Part shown: positions 51,217 to 60,382 of the stretch, one piece after another
How the letters are laid out: each line of letters opens with the position of its first letter
Position numbering within the stretch: position 1 is the first letter of the stretch
NCBI GenBank assembly: GCA_963709665.1
Contig: CAVPWU010000003.1
Coordinates: 284,910-348,909 of the forward strand
Origin: DASZIT01 sp963709665
Lineage (GTDB): Bacteria > Actinomycetota > Acidimicrobiia > Acidimicrobiales > RAAP-2
Length of the DNA stretch: 64,000 bases
Reading direction: 5' to 3'
Position numbers and translations under genes: made by a program
Notes under the pieces: model-generated
The model's database searches: none
What the model was told of the DNA's origin: nothing
What the model saw: only the letters and a program-made list of their open reading frames with translations

Positions 51217-53109
51217 TCAGGTGATCGGCAGCCGGGCGGTCAGCCCGGACACCCCCACCGTGAAGGTCCCGTTGGAGGCCCGGAACAGCGGCGCGTTGCT
51301 GCCCACCAGCTCGAGCTCGACGGTGTGGCCGGCCGCGAAGGTGTACTCGTTCGGGTTGAGGTCGAAGGTCATGGCGGTGGTGGCGGACGCCGTGGCGGAG
51401 GTGCCCGGCGCCTGGTTGACCGACGGTCGGTACACGTTGATGGCCACCAGCTGCCGGGTGCCGGAGGGGGACACGTCCCACAGGCGGCCGACCACCTCGG
51501 GGTAGGCGCCGACCACCTGCAGGCGGGCGGTGATGGTGACCCCTCCCACCAGCGTCACCGGTGCGGAGCCGACCCGTCGGAGGTAGACGGCGGTGCCCGG
51601 CTCCCGGGCGGCGGGCAGCGGGTGGCAGTAGGGCTTGCCGGCGTAGGCCGGGTTGAGGGCGGCGGCGACGGCCGGTGACCCGCCGGACGAGGTGACCGCC
51701 TGGACGGCGGCGCCGGTGAGGGTGAACCGGCCGTGCTGCAGCGACGCCAGGGAGGGCCCCGAGCGCGGGGGGCCAGAGGAGGCGGTCCCCGGGCAGGTGG
51801 TGGCGTAGGCGAGGACCCCGGTGGTGGGGGCGGTGTGGTCCCGCACGGTGGCGTCGAGGAAGGCCAGCCCGGCGGCCACCGTGGGCCGGGTGGTGTCCCG
51901 TTTGTTCTGGGCCCAGCCGTGCCCGACGTCCCCGAACATCAGGAGCAGGGGGGTGTGGTCGCCGGCGGCGGTGACCCGGTCGGCGTAGTGGGTGGCCTCC
52001 GAGGCGGGGAACAGGCTGTCGGTCCAGCCGTTGAGGATGGCGGTGGGGGCGGGGCCGCCCTGCTCCAGGGGGATGCCGGCGGCGGACTTCAGCTGCTGGA
52101 CGGTCGTCACCGCCACCGTGTCGGCGGGGGTCAACGGCTCACCCTTCAGGAGCGACAGGTACCAGTCGGTCAGGTCGGAGGTGGGGTCCTGACCGGGGGG
52201 TGACGCGTAGTTGAGGGCGGTCACGCCGTAGAGGAGGGTGTTCCAGCTGAGCTTGGCCACCCCCACCGGGGACACGTCGGCGGTCGGGGAGCTGGCCGAG
52301 GTGGTCGACAGCCGGCCGTTGGGGACCAGGGCGTCGGCCAGGTCGTCCCACGCCCACTGGGCGAACGCCCCGCCCACCTGCATGGGGACGTGGTGGACCG
52401 GGCTGGTCCAGGGCGCGTAGGTGCCGTCGACCAGGCGGACCCGGTTCCTCAGCACGGCCAGCTCCAACGACTGGCCGCCGCCGTAGGAGATGCCGGAGAC
52501 GGCGATGTCCGGCCGGACCAGCCCCTCGTCCACCAGCAGGCCCGCCAGGTACTGGGTGTCCCGCACCTCGTACCGCTGGTCGGCCAGCCGGATCCACCCG
52601 CGGTCGCAGGCCGGGGTGCCGATCCGGGAGACCAGGGTGCCGCACGAGTTGCCGAACCCCCGGGCGGTGTAGTCGAGCACCGCCCAACCGTTGGAGGCCA
52701 GCGCCACGTTGTTCTCGTCGGCGGGCGAGGTGTCCGGCCGGGAGACCTCCCAGGACGTCTTGGACTGGCCCAGCCCGTGGAGGAGGACGATGAGGGGGAA
52801 CGGCCCCTTCCCGGTGGCGGGCAGGGTGACGTCGGCGTCCAGCGGCACGCCGTCGAACGACGGGACCCGGAGGTCCCGGCCCCCGGTTCGCAGCCCCCCC
52901 TGACAGAACCGGACACCGTCCCGGTGGACACACGACAGCTTGCCGAACGGGTGGGGCACCGCCGGCGGGGCCGGCTCCACCGGGGAGGAGGCTCCGGCCG
53001 GCGCCGCCGGCGCCGCGCCGAGGGCGGCGAGAGCGGCCAGGGCGGCCAGGGCGACCACGACCGCCCGGGCGGCCCGGCTCGGGGAGGGCGGCCGGTGCGG
53101 TGTGGACAT
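51217..53109 (-). CDS. Secreted serine hydrolase, X-Pro dipeptidyl-peptidase/CocE (S15) type
   Basis: 630 residues. Signal peptide with Arg then hydrophobic AVVVALAALAALAALG, then mature protein. Alpha/beta-hydrolase: oxyanion HGLGQSK, nucleophile SGISYGGG, Asp in NGWTDSLFP and His in DVGHGW. A C-terminal beta-sandwich (about 470-630) is the usual PepX_C substrate-binding domain. Substrate may be a peptide or an ester. Confidence 0.85.
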   Translation of the reverse strand: MSTPHRPPSPSRAARAVVVALAALAALAALGAAPAAPAGASSPVEPAPPAVPHPFGKLSCVHRDGVRFCQGGLRTGGRDLRVPSFDGVPLDADVTLPATGKGPFPLIVLLHGLGQSKTSWEVSRPDTSPADENNVALASNGWAVLDYTARGFGNSCGTLVSRIGTPACDRGWIRLADQRYEVRDTQYLAGLLVDEGLVRPDIAVSGISYGGGQSLELAVLRNRVRLVDGTYAPWTSPVHHVPMQVGGAFAQWAWDDLADALVPNGRLSTTSASSPTADVSPVGVAKLSWNTLLYGVTALNYASPPGQDPTSDLTDWYLSLLKGEPLTPADTVAVTTVQQLKSAAGIPLEQGGPAPTAILNGWTDSLFPASEATHYADRVTAAGDHTPLLLMFGDVGHGWAQNKRDTTRPTVAAGLAFLDATVRDHTAPTTGVLAYATTCPGTASSGPPRSGPSLASLQHGRFTLTGAAVQAVTSSGGSPAVAAALNPAYAGKPYCHPLPAAREPGTAVYLRRVGSAPVTLVGGVTITARLQVVGAYPEVVGRLWDVSPSGTRQLVAINVYRPSVNQAPGTSATASATTAMTFDLNPNEYTFAAGHTVELELVGSNAPLFRASNGTFTVGVSGLTARLPIT

Positions 53110-53224
53110 CGACTCCCCCTCGGACCCTCGGGCGCCGTCCCCGGAGGCCCGGCCGACGCGTGGCGACACTGTACTGCCGGACCCCCCGACGCCCCGGGCA
53201 GGGTCCGGCGGTCCGCCCGGAGGG

Positions 53225-54106
53225 TCAGGCGGCCCGCAGGGCCTCCACCAGGGCGGCCACCGGGGGTCGGTCCACGTCCCCGGCGCGGGTGCAGGCGAAC
53301 CGGGTCTCGCCGGCCACCACCCCGGCCACCGGCAGCAGCTCGACGATCCGGCCGTCGGCCAGGCGGTCGGCGCACACGAAGTCCGGCAGCAGGCTGACCC
53401 CCATCGAGCGCTCCACGGCGGCCAGCACCGCCCGGAGGTCGGGGGCCACCAGGCGGAGGTCGCCGGCGAACGGCCGGCCCAGCCCGGTCTGCCAGAACCG
53501 CCGGGTGAGGGGGAGCTCGGCGCTGTAGGCCACCCAGGGGCGACCGACCAGCCACGCCCCCAGCTCGGGGAGGGAGTCCGGAGGCTCCGGGGGCGCCAGG
53601 GCGGGTGCCCCCACCAGCGCGAACCCGGTGGTCGCCAGCGGGGTGGCGGCGAAGGCCCGGCGGGGCGGGGCGGTGGTGGTGACCGCCAGGTCGAGCTCGC
53701 CGTGGCCGAGGAGGGCCAGCAGCTCCTCGTCGGTGCCGAAGGTGGCCGACACCGCCGGGCCGGCCGGGTCCAGACGGGGGAGCACACGGGCGGCGAAGTA
53801 CTCGGCCGTCGACCCGAGCCGGACGGTGGGCGCGGCGGCCGGGAGCGTGCCGGCGTCCAGCCCGGCCAGCAGGTCCTCCAGGCCGTCGAGGGGCCCCACC
53901 ACCCGGGCGAACAGGGCGCGCCCCCACCGGGTGGGCTCCACCCCGGCCGGCGTCCGGACGAACAGCGGGTTGCCGGTGCTCCGCTCCAACGCCGCCAGCT
54001 GTTGGCTGGCGGCCGGCTGCGACAGGTGGCGGAGGGCGGCCCCCTCGGTGACCGAGCCCGACCGGTAGATGGCCACGAAGGTGCGGAGCCACTCGGACGC
54101 TGCCAT
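53225..54106 (-). CDS. LysR-family transcriptional regulator
   Basis: 293 residues: winged HTH (FVAIYRSGSVTEGAALRHLS, SQPAASQQLAALE) then a type-2 periplasmic-fold effector domain. Divergent from the methyltransferase gene; TTCC-AGTA-GGAA symmetrical bases at 54124-54135 could be part of its operator. Confidence 0.9.
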   Translation of the reverse strand: MAASEWLRTFVAIYRSGSVTEGAALRHLSQPAASQQLAALERSTGNPLFVRTPAGVEPTRWGRALFARVVGPLDGLEDLLAGLDAGTLPAAAPTVRLGSTAEYFAARVLPRLDPAGPAVSATFGTDEELLALLGHGELDLAVTTTAPPRRAFAATPLATTGFALVGAPALAPPEPPDSLPELGAWLVGRPWVAYSAELPLTRRFWQTGLGRPFAGDLRLVAPDLRAVLAAVERSMGVSLLPDFVCADRLADGRIVELLPVAGVVAGETRFACTRAGDVDRPPVAALVEALRAA

Positions 54107-54178
54107 TGGATCAGCTTATGTCCTTCCAGTAGGAAAGACTCTTTGCCAATGGCCAGGATCCGGCGCAGGCTGGGACCC

Positions 54179-54982
54179 ATGCCCGACGTCCCCTACACCC
54201 ACGGCCACCACGACAGCGTCCTGCGCTCCCACCGCTGGCGCACCGCCGAGAACTCCGCCGCCTACCTGCTGCCCCACCTCCGCCCCGGGCTGGACCTGCT
54301 CGACGTGGGGTGCGGTCCGGGGACCATCACCGTGGACCTGGCCGGCCGGGTGGCCCCCGGCACCGTGGTGGGCCTGGACGCCGCCGCCGAGGTCATCGCC
54401 GAGGCCACCGCCCGGGTCGACCCGGAGTCCACGCCCAACGTGAGCTTCCGGGTGGGCGACGTGTTCGCCCTGCCCTTCGAGGACGGGTCGTTCGACGTGG
54501 TCCACGCCCACCAGGTGCTGCAGCACGTGGGCGACCCGGTGGCCGCCCTGTCCGAGATGCGGCGGGTGTGCCGGCCGGGCGGGCTGGTGGCGGCCCGGGA
54601 CGGCGACTACCCGGCCATCTCCCAGTACCCGGCCGACCCGGTGCTCGACGCCGCCCAGGCCGCCTACCGGGCGGCGGCCACCGCCAACGGGGGTCACACC
54701 GACGCCGCCCGCCGGCTGCTGGCCTGGGCCCACCGGGCCGGCTTCGCCACGGTGGTGCCCTCCGCCTCGGTGTGGTGCTACGCCACGCCGGAGGAGCGCC
54801 GGTGGTGGGGCGACCTGTGGGCCGACCGGTTCACCGTCTCCTCGCTGGCCGAGCAGCTGGTGGCCCGCGGCCTGGCCACCCCGGCCGATCTCGAGTCCTT
54901 CGGGGTGGCCTGGCGACGGTGGGCCGCCGACCCCGACGGCTGGTACGCCATCCTGCACGGGGAGGTGCTCTGCACCCCGTGA
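54179..54982 (+). CDS. SAM-dependent methyltransferase (UbiE/class I)
   Basis: 267 residues. Motif I DLLDVGCGPGTITVDLAG near residue 38, motif II/III GDVFALPFEDGSFDVVHAHQ and RRVCRPGGLV. Methylates a small molecule, unidentified. ATG 54179 chosen; ATG 54149 would add ten basic residues. May be the LysR target. Confidence 0.88.
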   Translation: MPDVPYTHGHHDSVLRSHRWRTAENSAAYLLPHLRPGLDLLDVGCGPGTITVDLAGRVAPGTVVGLDAAAEVIAEATARVDPESTPNVSFRVGDVFALPFEDGSFDVVHAHQVLQHVGDPVAALSEMRRVCRPGGLVAARDGDYPAISQYPADPVLDAAQAAYRAAATANGGHTDAARRLLAWAHRAGFATVVPSASVWCYATPEERRWWGDLWADRFTVSSLAEQLVARGLATPADLESFGVAWRRWAADPDGWYAILHGEVLCTP

Positions 54983-55001
54983 GGCGGGTGACGCCGCCTC
55001 A
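54980..55001. terminator. Shared hairpin containing both stop codons
   Basis: TGAGGCGG (54980-54987) and CCGCCTCA (54994-55001), loop GTGACG. The methyltransferase TGA and the hydrolase stop form the outer ends of the stem. Confidence 0.7.
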
Positions 55002-55874
55002 GCCCAGGGCGGCCAGCACGGCGGCCAGGAACCGGTCGGGGGCCTCCACCATCGGGTAGTGGCCCACACCGTCGAGGACGGTGACCGGGGTGCCCGGACG
55101 GGCCGCCACCAGCCGGTCGGTCATGGGCAGCACGGCGATGGGGTCGTCCGCCCCCCACACCACGGCCAGCGGGGACGGGTGGTCCTCGATGGCGCCGGTG
55201 AAGCGGTCCTCGTGCCGCCGCCGCTCCTCGATGTACCGGATGGTGCGGGGCAGCAGCAGGGCGCCCCCCGACCGGACCACCAGCTCGCAGTGGCCGGCCA
55301 GCTCTTCGTCGGAGACCGACGAGGACGGGCTGAAGGTCACCGCCAGCCCCGGGGCCAGCGACCCGGCGGTGAAGGTCCCCTCCGGCAGGCGCTGGTCGGG
55401 GAGGTCGAGGAGGAGGAGCTGGCCGTCGCTCAGGTGGGCCATGGCGATGTAGATGCTCCCGTTGGTCAGCACCCGGGCCACCACCTCCACCGGCCACCGC
55501 CCCTCGGCCTGGCGGGCCAGCAGCTCGCCGCCGACGGTGTCCCCGAAGTCGTGGGTCAGGAGCGACAGCCGGTCGAGGCCCAGCCGGTCGGTGAGCGCCA
55601 CCACCACGTCGGCCTGGAGGTCGACGGTGTAGGCGAGGTCGGGCTTGGCCGACAGCCCGAAGCCGACCAGGTCGAGGAGGACCACCCGGCGGTGGGCGGC
55701 CAGGCCGTCGACCACCCGGTGGAAGTCGAACGACGAGGTGGGGAAGCCGTGGACGACCAGCAGCGGCTCGTGCTCCACCGGGCCCACCGGGTCCACGTCC
55801 ACCACGAAGACCTCGTGGCCGGCCAGCGGGATCCGTCCGCCGCGCCGCTCCCAGGCGTCGGTGGCGGCGGTCAT
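54999..55874 (-). CDS. Alpha/beta hydrolase of epoxide hydrolase/haloalkane dehalogenase type
   Basis: 291 residues. Oxyanion HGFPTSS, nucleophile elbow THDFGD with Asp in place of Ser (cf. HDWG of epoxide hydrolases and dehalogenases), and a late His in GVGHYPMVEAP. So hydrolysis by an Asp-ester mechanism is likely. ATG 55874 overlaps the upstream stop by four bases. Confidence 0.87.
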   Translation of the reverse strand: MTAATDAWERRGGRIPLAGHEVFVVDVDPVGPVEHEPLLVVHGFPTSSFDFHRVVDGLAAHRRVVLLDLVGFGLSAKPDLAYTVDLQADVVVALTDRLGLDRLSLLTHDFGDTVGGELLARQAEGRWPVEVVARVLTNGSIYIAMAHLSDGQLLLLDLPDQRLPEGTFTAGSLAPGLAVTFSPSSSVSDEELAGHCELVVRSGGALLLPRTIRYIEERRRHEDRFTGAIEDHPSPLAVVWGADDPIAVLPMTDRLVAARPGTPVTVLDGVGHYPMVEAPDRFLAAVLAALG

Positions 55875-56674
55875 CCGGCCGGACCGTCGGTGAGCAGCCG
55901 GTCGGTGAAGAAGGTGAGGACCTGGTCGAGGGCGTTCCGGGTCGGGGTGCCGGGGCGGTCGTCGAGCTCGTTGGTGAGCACCGAGTGGGCGGCCCGCTTG
56001 TGGCCGTGGGGGTTGCCGGCGGAGGAGTCCAGCTCCACGCCGATGAAGGCGTCCCCCAGCTCCTCGCGGAGGTGGGCGAACCGCTCCGGCGGGCAGGCCC
56101 GGTCGCCGGTGAAGCGGAGGGCCAGCACGCAGGTGCCCGCCTCGGCCCGGGCCCGCACCACCGCCAGGTCCCGGTCGGAGATCCCGAGGTCCCGCCGGTT
56201 GGCGGCGCTGGTGGGCAAGGGCAGGGACGGCTGGCTGAGCACCGGGGCCACCACCACCTCGTCCACCATCATGCCGAGGGCGAAGCCCCCGGTGAAGCAC
56301 ATCCCCACCGCCCCCACCCCGGGACCGCCGCACCGGGCGTGCTCGTCGGCGGCCAGGGCCCGCAGCCAGGCCACCACCGGGCTGGACCGCCGACGGGCCA
56401 GGACGGTGAACTCCTTGGAGATGCAGCTCCCCACGAAGGAGCGGGCGACGTAGCCGACCGACATCGGCCGGCCGTCGTCCCCGAAGAGGTGGGGCAGCAC
56501 CGCCGTCAGGCCGCACCCGGCCACCCGCCGGGCGAAGTCGGCCACCTCCGGGGTGATCCCGGGGATCTCGCTCATGACGATCACCGCCGGCCCCGACCCC
56601 ATCCGGTAGACGTCCTTGGTCACGCCCAGCGCGGTGTGGGGTGCCTGCTCGAACCCGGCCAGCGCGTCGGTCAT
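55871..56674 (-). CDS. Dienelactone hydrolase family protein
   Basis: 267 residues. Cys nucleophile in GMCFTGG, early Glu in SEIPGITP and a late His. Dienelactone hydrolases open lactones in aromatic degradation. Operon partner of the Asp-hydrolase gene. Confidence 0.87.
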   Translation of the reverse strand: MTDALAGFEQAPHTALGVTKDVYRMGSGPAVIVMSEIPGITPEVADFARRVAGCGLTAVLPHLFGDDGRPMSVGYVARSFVGSCISKEFTVLARRRSSPVVAWLRALAADEHARCGGPGVGAVGMCFTGGFALGMMVDEVVVAPVLSQPSLPLPTSAANRRDLGISDRDLAVVRARAEAGTCVLALRFTGDRACPPERFAHLREELGDAFIGVELDSSAGNPHGHKRAAHSVLTNELDDRPGTPTRNALDQVLTFFTDRLLTDGPAG

Positions 56675-56743
56675 GGGGGACGACGCTAACGGCACCGCTC
56701 CCGGACGGCCATCGCCGGGGTGGGGGGAGGGCCGGGAGGCGCC

Positions 56744-57574
56744 TCAGCGGAGGGCGAGGGTCACCCGGACCGGGCGGTGGTCCGAGCCCGAGGACGGCGC
56801 CACCCGGGCGTCGACCACCGCCACCGGCGGGGTCACCACCACGTGGTCGAGCTGGCTGTGCGGCCGCCACGACGGCCAGGTCCGGCCCCGCACCCCCCGC
56901 CGCCAGCCCCCCAGGAAGGCCACCACCGCCGGGCCCCACAGGTTCATGTCCCCGGCCAGCACCGCCGGCCGGTCGGTGCCGGGCACCGCCGCCCGCAGGC
57001 GCCGGTAGTGGACGGGGGACCGGTAGAGGAGGTGGGACATGTGGGTGCCCAGGACGTCCAGCCGGCGGTCGCCGACCGGCACGGTGCCGGTGATCACCAC
57101 CCGCCGCGACGGGTCCCGGGGCAGCTGGCCGAGGGCCAGGGTGCCGGTGGAGGTGAAGGGCACCCGGGACAGCACGGCCAGCCCGAAGGTGCCGGTCCCG
57201 AACGGGCGGCGCTGGCCGAGGGCGGCCGCCACCCCCCGGAGGTCGCCGTCCAGCCGGAGGGTGTCCCGGGAGTGCCCGTGGCCGGGAGGGGGTCCCCACC
57301 GGCCGTCGGCGTCGGCGGCGGGACCGTAGAGACGGCCGTGGGCCATGCCCTCCTCCACCCGTCGGTAGCCGAGGGCGTCGGCCACCACCTGGGCGGTGCT
57401 GGGGGCGCCGCCGTCGGGGCGCCACGACTCCTGGACCACCAGCACGTCGGCGTCGAGCGCCGCGCACTCGCCGACCACGTCGAACGGCCGCCCCCACCCG
57501 TCGACCCCGCAGTGGACGTTGAAGGTGGCCAGGCTGAGTCGGCCGTCCCCCGCCGGCGGCCCCCCGCCGGTCAG
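56744..57574 (-). CDS. Endonuclease/exonuclease/phosphatase-family protein
   Basis: About 276 residues. LATFNVHCG, VVQESW, GTHMSHL, GDMNLWGP and SDHRPV are the five EEP motifs. Start uncertain: no ATG, GTG or TTG precedes the first motif after the upstream stop; CTG at 57574, overlapping the CoA-transferase TGA, is the nearest candidate. Confidence 0.8.
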   Translation of the reverse strand: MTGGGPPAGDGRLSLATFNVHCGVDGWGRPFDVVGECAALDADVLVVQESWRPDGGAPSTAQVVADALGYRRVEEGMAHGRLYGPAADADGRWGPPPGHGHSRDTLRLDGDLRGVAAALGQRRPFGTGTFGLAVLSRVPFTSTGTLALGQLPRDPSRRVVITGTVPVGDRRLDVLGTHMSHLLYRSPVHYRRLRAAVPGTDRPAVLAGDMNLWGPAVVAFLGGWRRGVRGRTWPSWRPHSQLDHVVVTPPVAVVDARVAPSSGSDHRPVRVTLALR

Positions 57575-58875
57575 TGCCGGCCCAGGGTCGAGGCCGCCGC
57601 CTGGAGCTCCCCGCGGAACTCCGGAGCGGCGATGCCGGCCAGGGCGTAGGCCCGCTCCCGGACGGTGAGCCCCGTCAGGTCGGCCACCCCGTGCTCGGTG
57701 ACGATCATCCCGGTGTGGTGACGGGGTGTCGACACCACCGACCCGGCGGGCAGGCCGGCCACCAGGCGGGACCGGACCTCGCCGTTGACGGTGGCCGTGG
57801 AGCGCAGGCAGATGAGCGAGTGGTCCTCGGTCAGGAGCTCGGCACCGGCCACGAAGTCCTCGTGGCCCCCCACCCCGGAGATCTGGCGGCCGTCGATGCT
57901 GTCCGCCACCACCTGGCCGTAGAGGTCGACGCTGAGGGCCCCGTTGACGGAGACCAGGTTCCGGTTCCGGGCGATGACGGTCGGGTCGTTCACCACGCTG
58001 ACCGGCACGAAGGCGACGTCGGGGTTGCCGTCCAGCCACTGGTAGAGGGCGGCCGACCCCAGGGCGAAGGTGGCCACCGACGCCCCGTCGAACAGCCCCT
58101 TGTGGGCGTTGGTCACCTTGCCGGCCAGGTGGAGCTCCATCAGCCCGTCGGTGAACATCTCGCTGTGGACCCCGTAGCCACCCCCCGGGCGCTCGGCCAG
58201 GCGGTGGGCCACCATGTTGGGGATGGCGCCGATGCCGATCTGCAGGGTGGCGCCGTCGGCGATGGTGCCGCAGGCCAGTTCGGCGATGGCCCGGTCGACG
58301 GCGTCGGCGGGGGCGTCGGCCAGGGCGAAGGGCTGGCTGTCCGACTCCACCAGCACGTCGATGAGGTCGACCGGGAGGGTGTTGGTGTACTCGGGCGGGA
58401 GCGAGGAGGTGCGCGGGAAGTTGCGGTTGGTCTCGATGACCAGCAGCCGGTCGGGGTCCTGTCCGGCCAGCACCAGCTCGTCGTAGGTGGCCCCCAGGTG
58501 GAGCGAGAGGTTGACGTTGCCGTCGGCGTCGGGCGGGGTGGCCACCGCCGTCATCACCCGGGGGGCGAAGCGGCGGAGGATGGGGGCGAACTGCCGGAAG
58601 CCACCGGGCACCAGCTCCACCCGGTAGCCCTGGCCCAGGAGCACCCGCTCGGCCGGGCCGAAGAACCCCGACCGGTAGGAGACCCCGGGGTGGGTCAGCA
58701 CGGTGTAGTAGCCGAGGAGGAGCGCCCCGCCGAGGACCAGGTCCTCCCAGTCGTCCCGGCCGCCCAGGGCGGTGAGGAAGGCGTCGGGGTTGGCCGGCCC
58801 GAGGCCGAACCCCACGGTGTCCCGGGGACGGACCAGGGCGGCGGCCTCGTCGGGGGTGCAGAGCCGGGGCGCCAT
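57571..58875 (-). CDS. Acetyl-CoA hydrolase/transferase (4-hydroxybutyrate CoA-transferase-like)
   Basis: 434 residues. Two CoA-transferase halves; GIGAIPNMVAHRL and VHSEMFTDGLMEL (the catalytic Glu) and the late SVNGALSVDLYGQV are family signatures. Moves CoA between acids, or hydrolyses acetyl-CoA. Confidence 0.9.
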   Translation of the reverse strand: MAPRLCTPDEAAALVRPRDTVGFGLGPANPDAFLTALGGRDDWEDLVLGGALLLGYYTVLTHPGVSYRSGFFGPAERVLLGQGYRVELVPGGFRQFAPILRRFAPRVMTAVATPPDADGNVNLSLHLGATYDELVLAGQDPDRLLVIETNRNFPRTSSLPPEYTNTLPVDLIDVLVESDSQPFALADAPADAVDRAIAELACGTIADGATLQIGIGAIPNMVAHRLAERPGGGYGVHSEMFTDGLMELHLAGKVTNAHKGLFDGASVATFALGSAALYQWLDGNPDVAFVPVSVVNDPTVIARNRNLVSVNGALSVDLYGQVVADSIDGRQISGVGGHEDFVAGAELLTEDHSLICLRSTATVNGEVRSRLVAGLPAGSVVSTPRHHTGMIVTEHGVADLTGLTVRERAYALAGIAAPEFRGELQAAASTLGRH

Positions 58876-58916
58876 AGGGACCTCAGTGTGTCATCCCCCC
58901 GGGCGGGGCGCCCCGC

Positions 58917-59213
58917 TCACTCCCGGACCAGGTCGGCGTACTCCGGGTGCTCGTTGACGAAGTGGGCGATGAACGGGCAGGCCGGGATGACCCCGATCCC
59001 CTGGGACCGCACGTCGTCGAGGGCGCCGGCGGCCAGCCGGTTCCCCAGACCGTGGCCCTCGTAGGCCGGGGCCACCTCGGCGTGGAAGATCTTGATCCAC
59101 TCGGGGCCGTTGCGGAAGCTGGCGAACCCGGCCAGCTCCTCCCCCGCCCAGAGCTCGTACCGGTGCTCCCCCTCGTTGCGGACCACCCGGACCTGATCGT
59201 CGGTCGCTGCCAT
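58917..59213 (-). CDS. GNAT-fold N-acetyltransferase (YjdJ type)
   Basis: 98 residues. EVAPAYEGHGLGNRLAAGAL (acetyl-CoA loop, Q/RxxGxG-like) then CPFIAHFVNEHPEYADLV, the typical C-terminal end of this small GNAT family. Confidence 0.85.
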   Translation of the reverse strand: MAATDDQVRVVRNEGEHRYELWAGEELAGFASFRNGPEWIKIFHAEVAPAYEGHGLGNRLAAGALDDVRSQGIGVIPACPFIAHFVNEHPEYADLVRE

Positions 59214-59341
59214 GGCGTTTCTCCCGTCGGGATGGTCGAGCTCGGACTCCGACCCTACCCACCCCCCGACCGGTGGGCGGCCCGGTCCCGTAGTGTCGGG
59301 GCTCTGAGGGGACCCCACCACGCCGGAGGCACGGCTCGCAG

Positions 59342-60382
59342 ATGTTGATCGACACCATGCTCTCGGGGCTCGGGGAGGCGGCCGACCACGCCCGGAGGCT
59401 CGAGGCCCTGGGCGTCGACGGGGCGTTCACCTTCGAAGGGCCCCACGACGTCTTCACCCCCCTGGTGCTGGCCGCCGCCGCCACCTCCACCCTGGAGCTG
59501 GCCACCAACGTGGCCATCGGCTTCCCCCGCAACCCGGTCCAGCTGGCCCACCAGGCCTACGACCTCCAGCTGCTCTCGCGGGGCCGGTTCACCCTGGGGC
59601 TCGGCACCCAGGTCCGGGCCCAGGTGGAGAAGCGGTACGGCGTGCCCTTCGAGCGGCCCGTCGCCCGCATGCGCGACCTGGTGGGGGCGCTGCGGGCCAT
59701 CTTCGCCAGCTGGGAGACCGGCGAGCGCCTCGACTACCGGGGCGAGTTCACCTCCCACACCCTGATGACGCCGATGTTCAACCCCGGGCCCCACCCCCAC
59801 GGCCCCCCGCCCATCGCCCTCGGTGGGTTGGGGCCGCAGATGGTGCGGCTGGCGGCCGAGGTGGCCGACGGCCTGCTGGTGATGCCGTTCAACACCCGCC
59901 GCCACTTCGCCGAGCGCACGGTGCCGGCCATCGACGAGGGGCTGGCCCGGGGAGGTCGCACCGCCGACCGGCTGACCGTCACCGGCGAGGTGATCATCTG
60001 CTGTGGCCGCACCGAGGAGGAGCTCGAGACGGCCCGGCTGGCCGGCCGCTGGCTCCTGGCCTTCTACGCCTCCACCCCCTCCTACCGGCCGGTGCTGGAG
60101 GTGGAGGGTTGGGAGGGGCTCCAGCCGGAGCTGAACGCCCTGTCGAAGGCGGGGCGGTGGGACGAGATGCCCGGACTCATCGACGACACCGTGCTCGGGA
60201 CCCTGGCGGCGGTGGGGAGCCCGGCCGAGGTGGCGGCCGAGGTGGCCGGCCGGTTCGGTGACCGGGCCGACCGGGTGGGGATCTACACCCCCTACCTGGT
60301 GGCGGAGGAGACCCTGGGGGAGCTGATCGCCGAGCTGAAGGCCACGGCCTCCCCCCACCACGACCAGGAGGTGCCGGCGTGA
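59342..60382 (+). CDS. LLM-class (luciferase-like) flavin- or F420-dependent oxidoreductase
   Basis: 346 residues, TIM-barrel. ELATNVAIGFPRNPVQLAHQ and RGRFTLGLGTQVRAQVEKRYG are hallmarks of actinobacterial F420-dependent members. FMN or F420 use cannot be separated here. Confidence 0.88.
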   Translation: MLIDTMLSGLGEAADHARRLEALGVDGAFTFEGPHDVFTPLVLAAAATSTLELATNVAIGFPRNPVQLAHQAYDLQLLSRGRFTLGLGTQVRAQVEKRYGVPFERPVARMRDLVGALRAIFASWETGERLDYRGEFTSHTLMTPMFNPGPHPHGPPPIALGGLGPQMVRLAAEVADGLLVMPFNTRRHFAERTVPAIDEGLARGGRTADRLTVTGEVIICCGRTEEELETARLAGRWLLAFYASTPSYRPVLEVEGWEGLQPELNALSKAGRWDEMPGLIDDTVLGTLAAVGSPAEVAAEVAGRFGDRADRVGIYTPYLVAEETLGELIAELKATASPHHDQEVPA

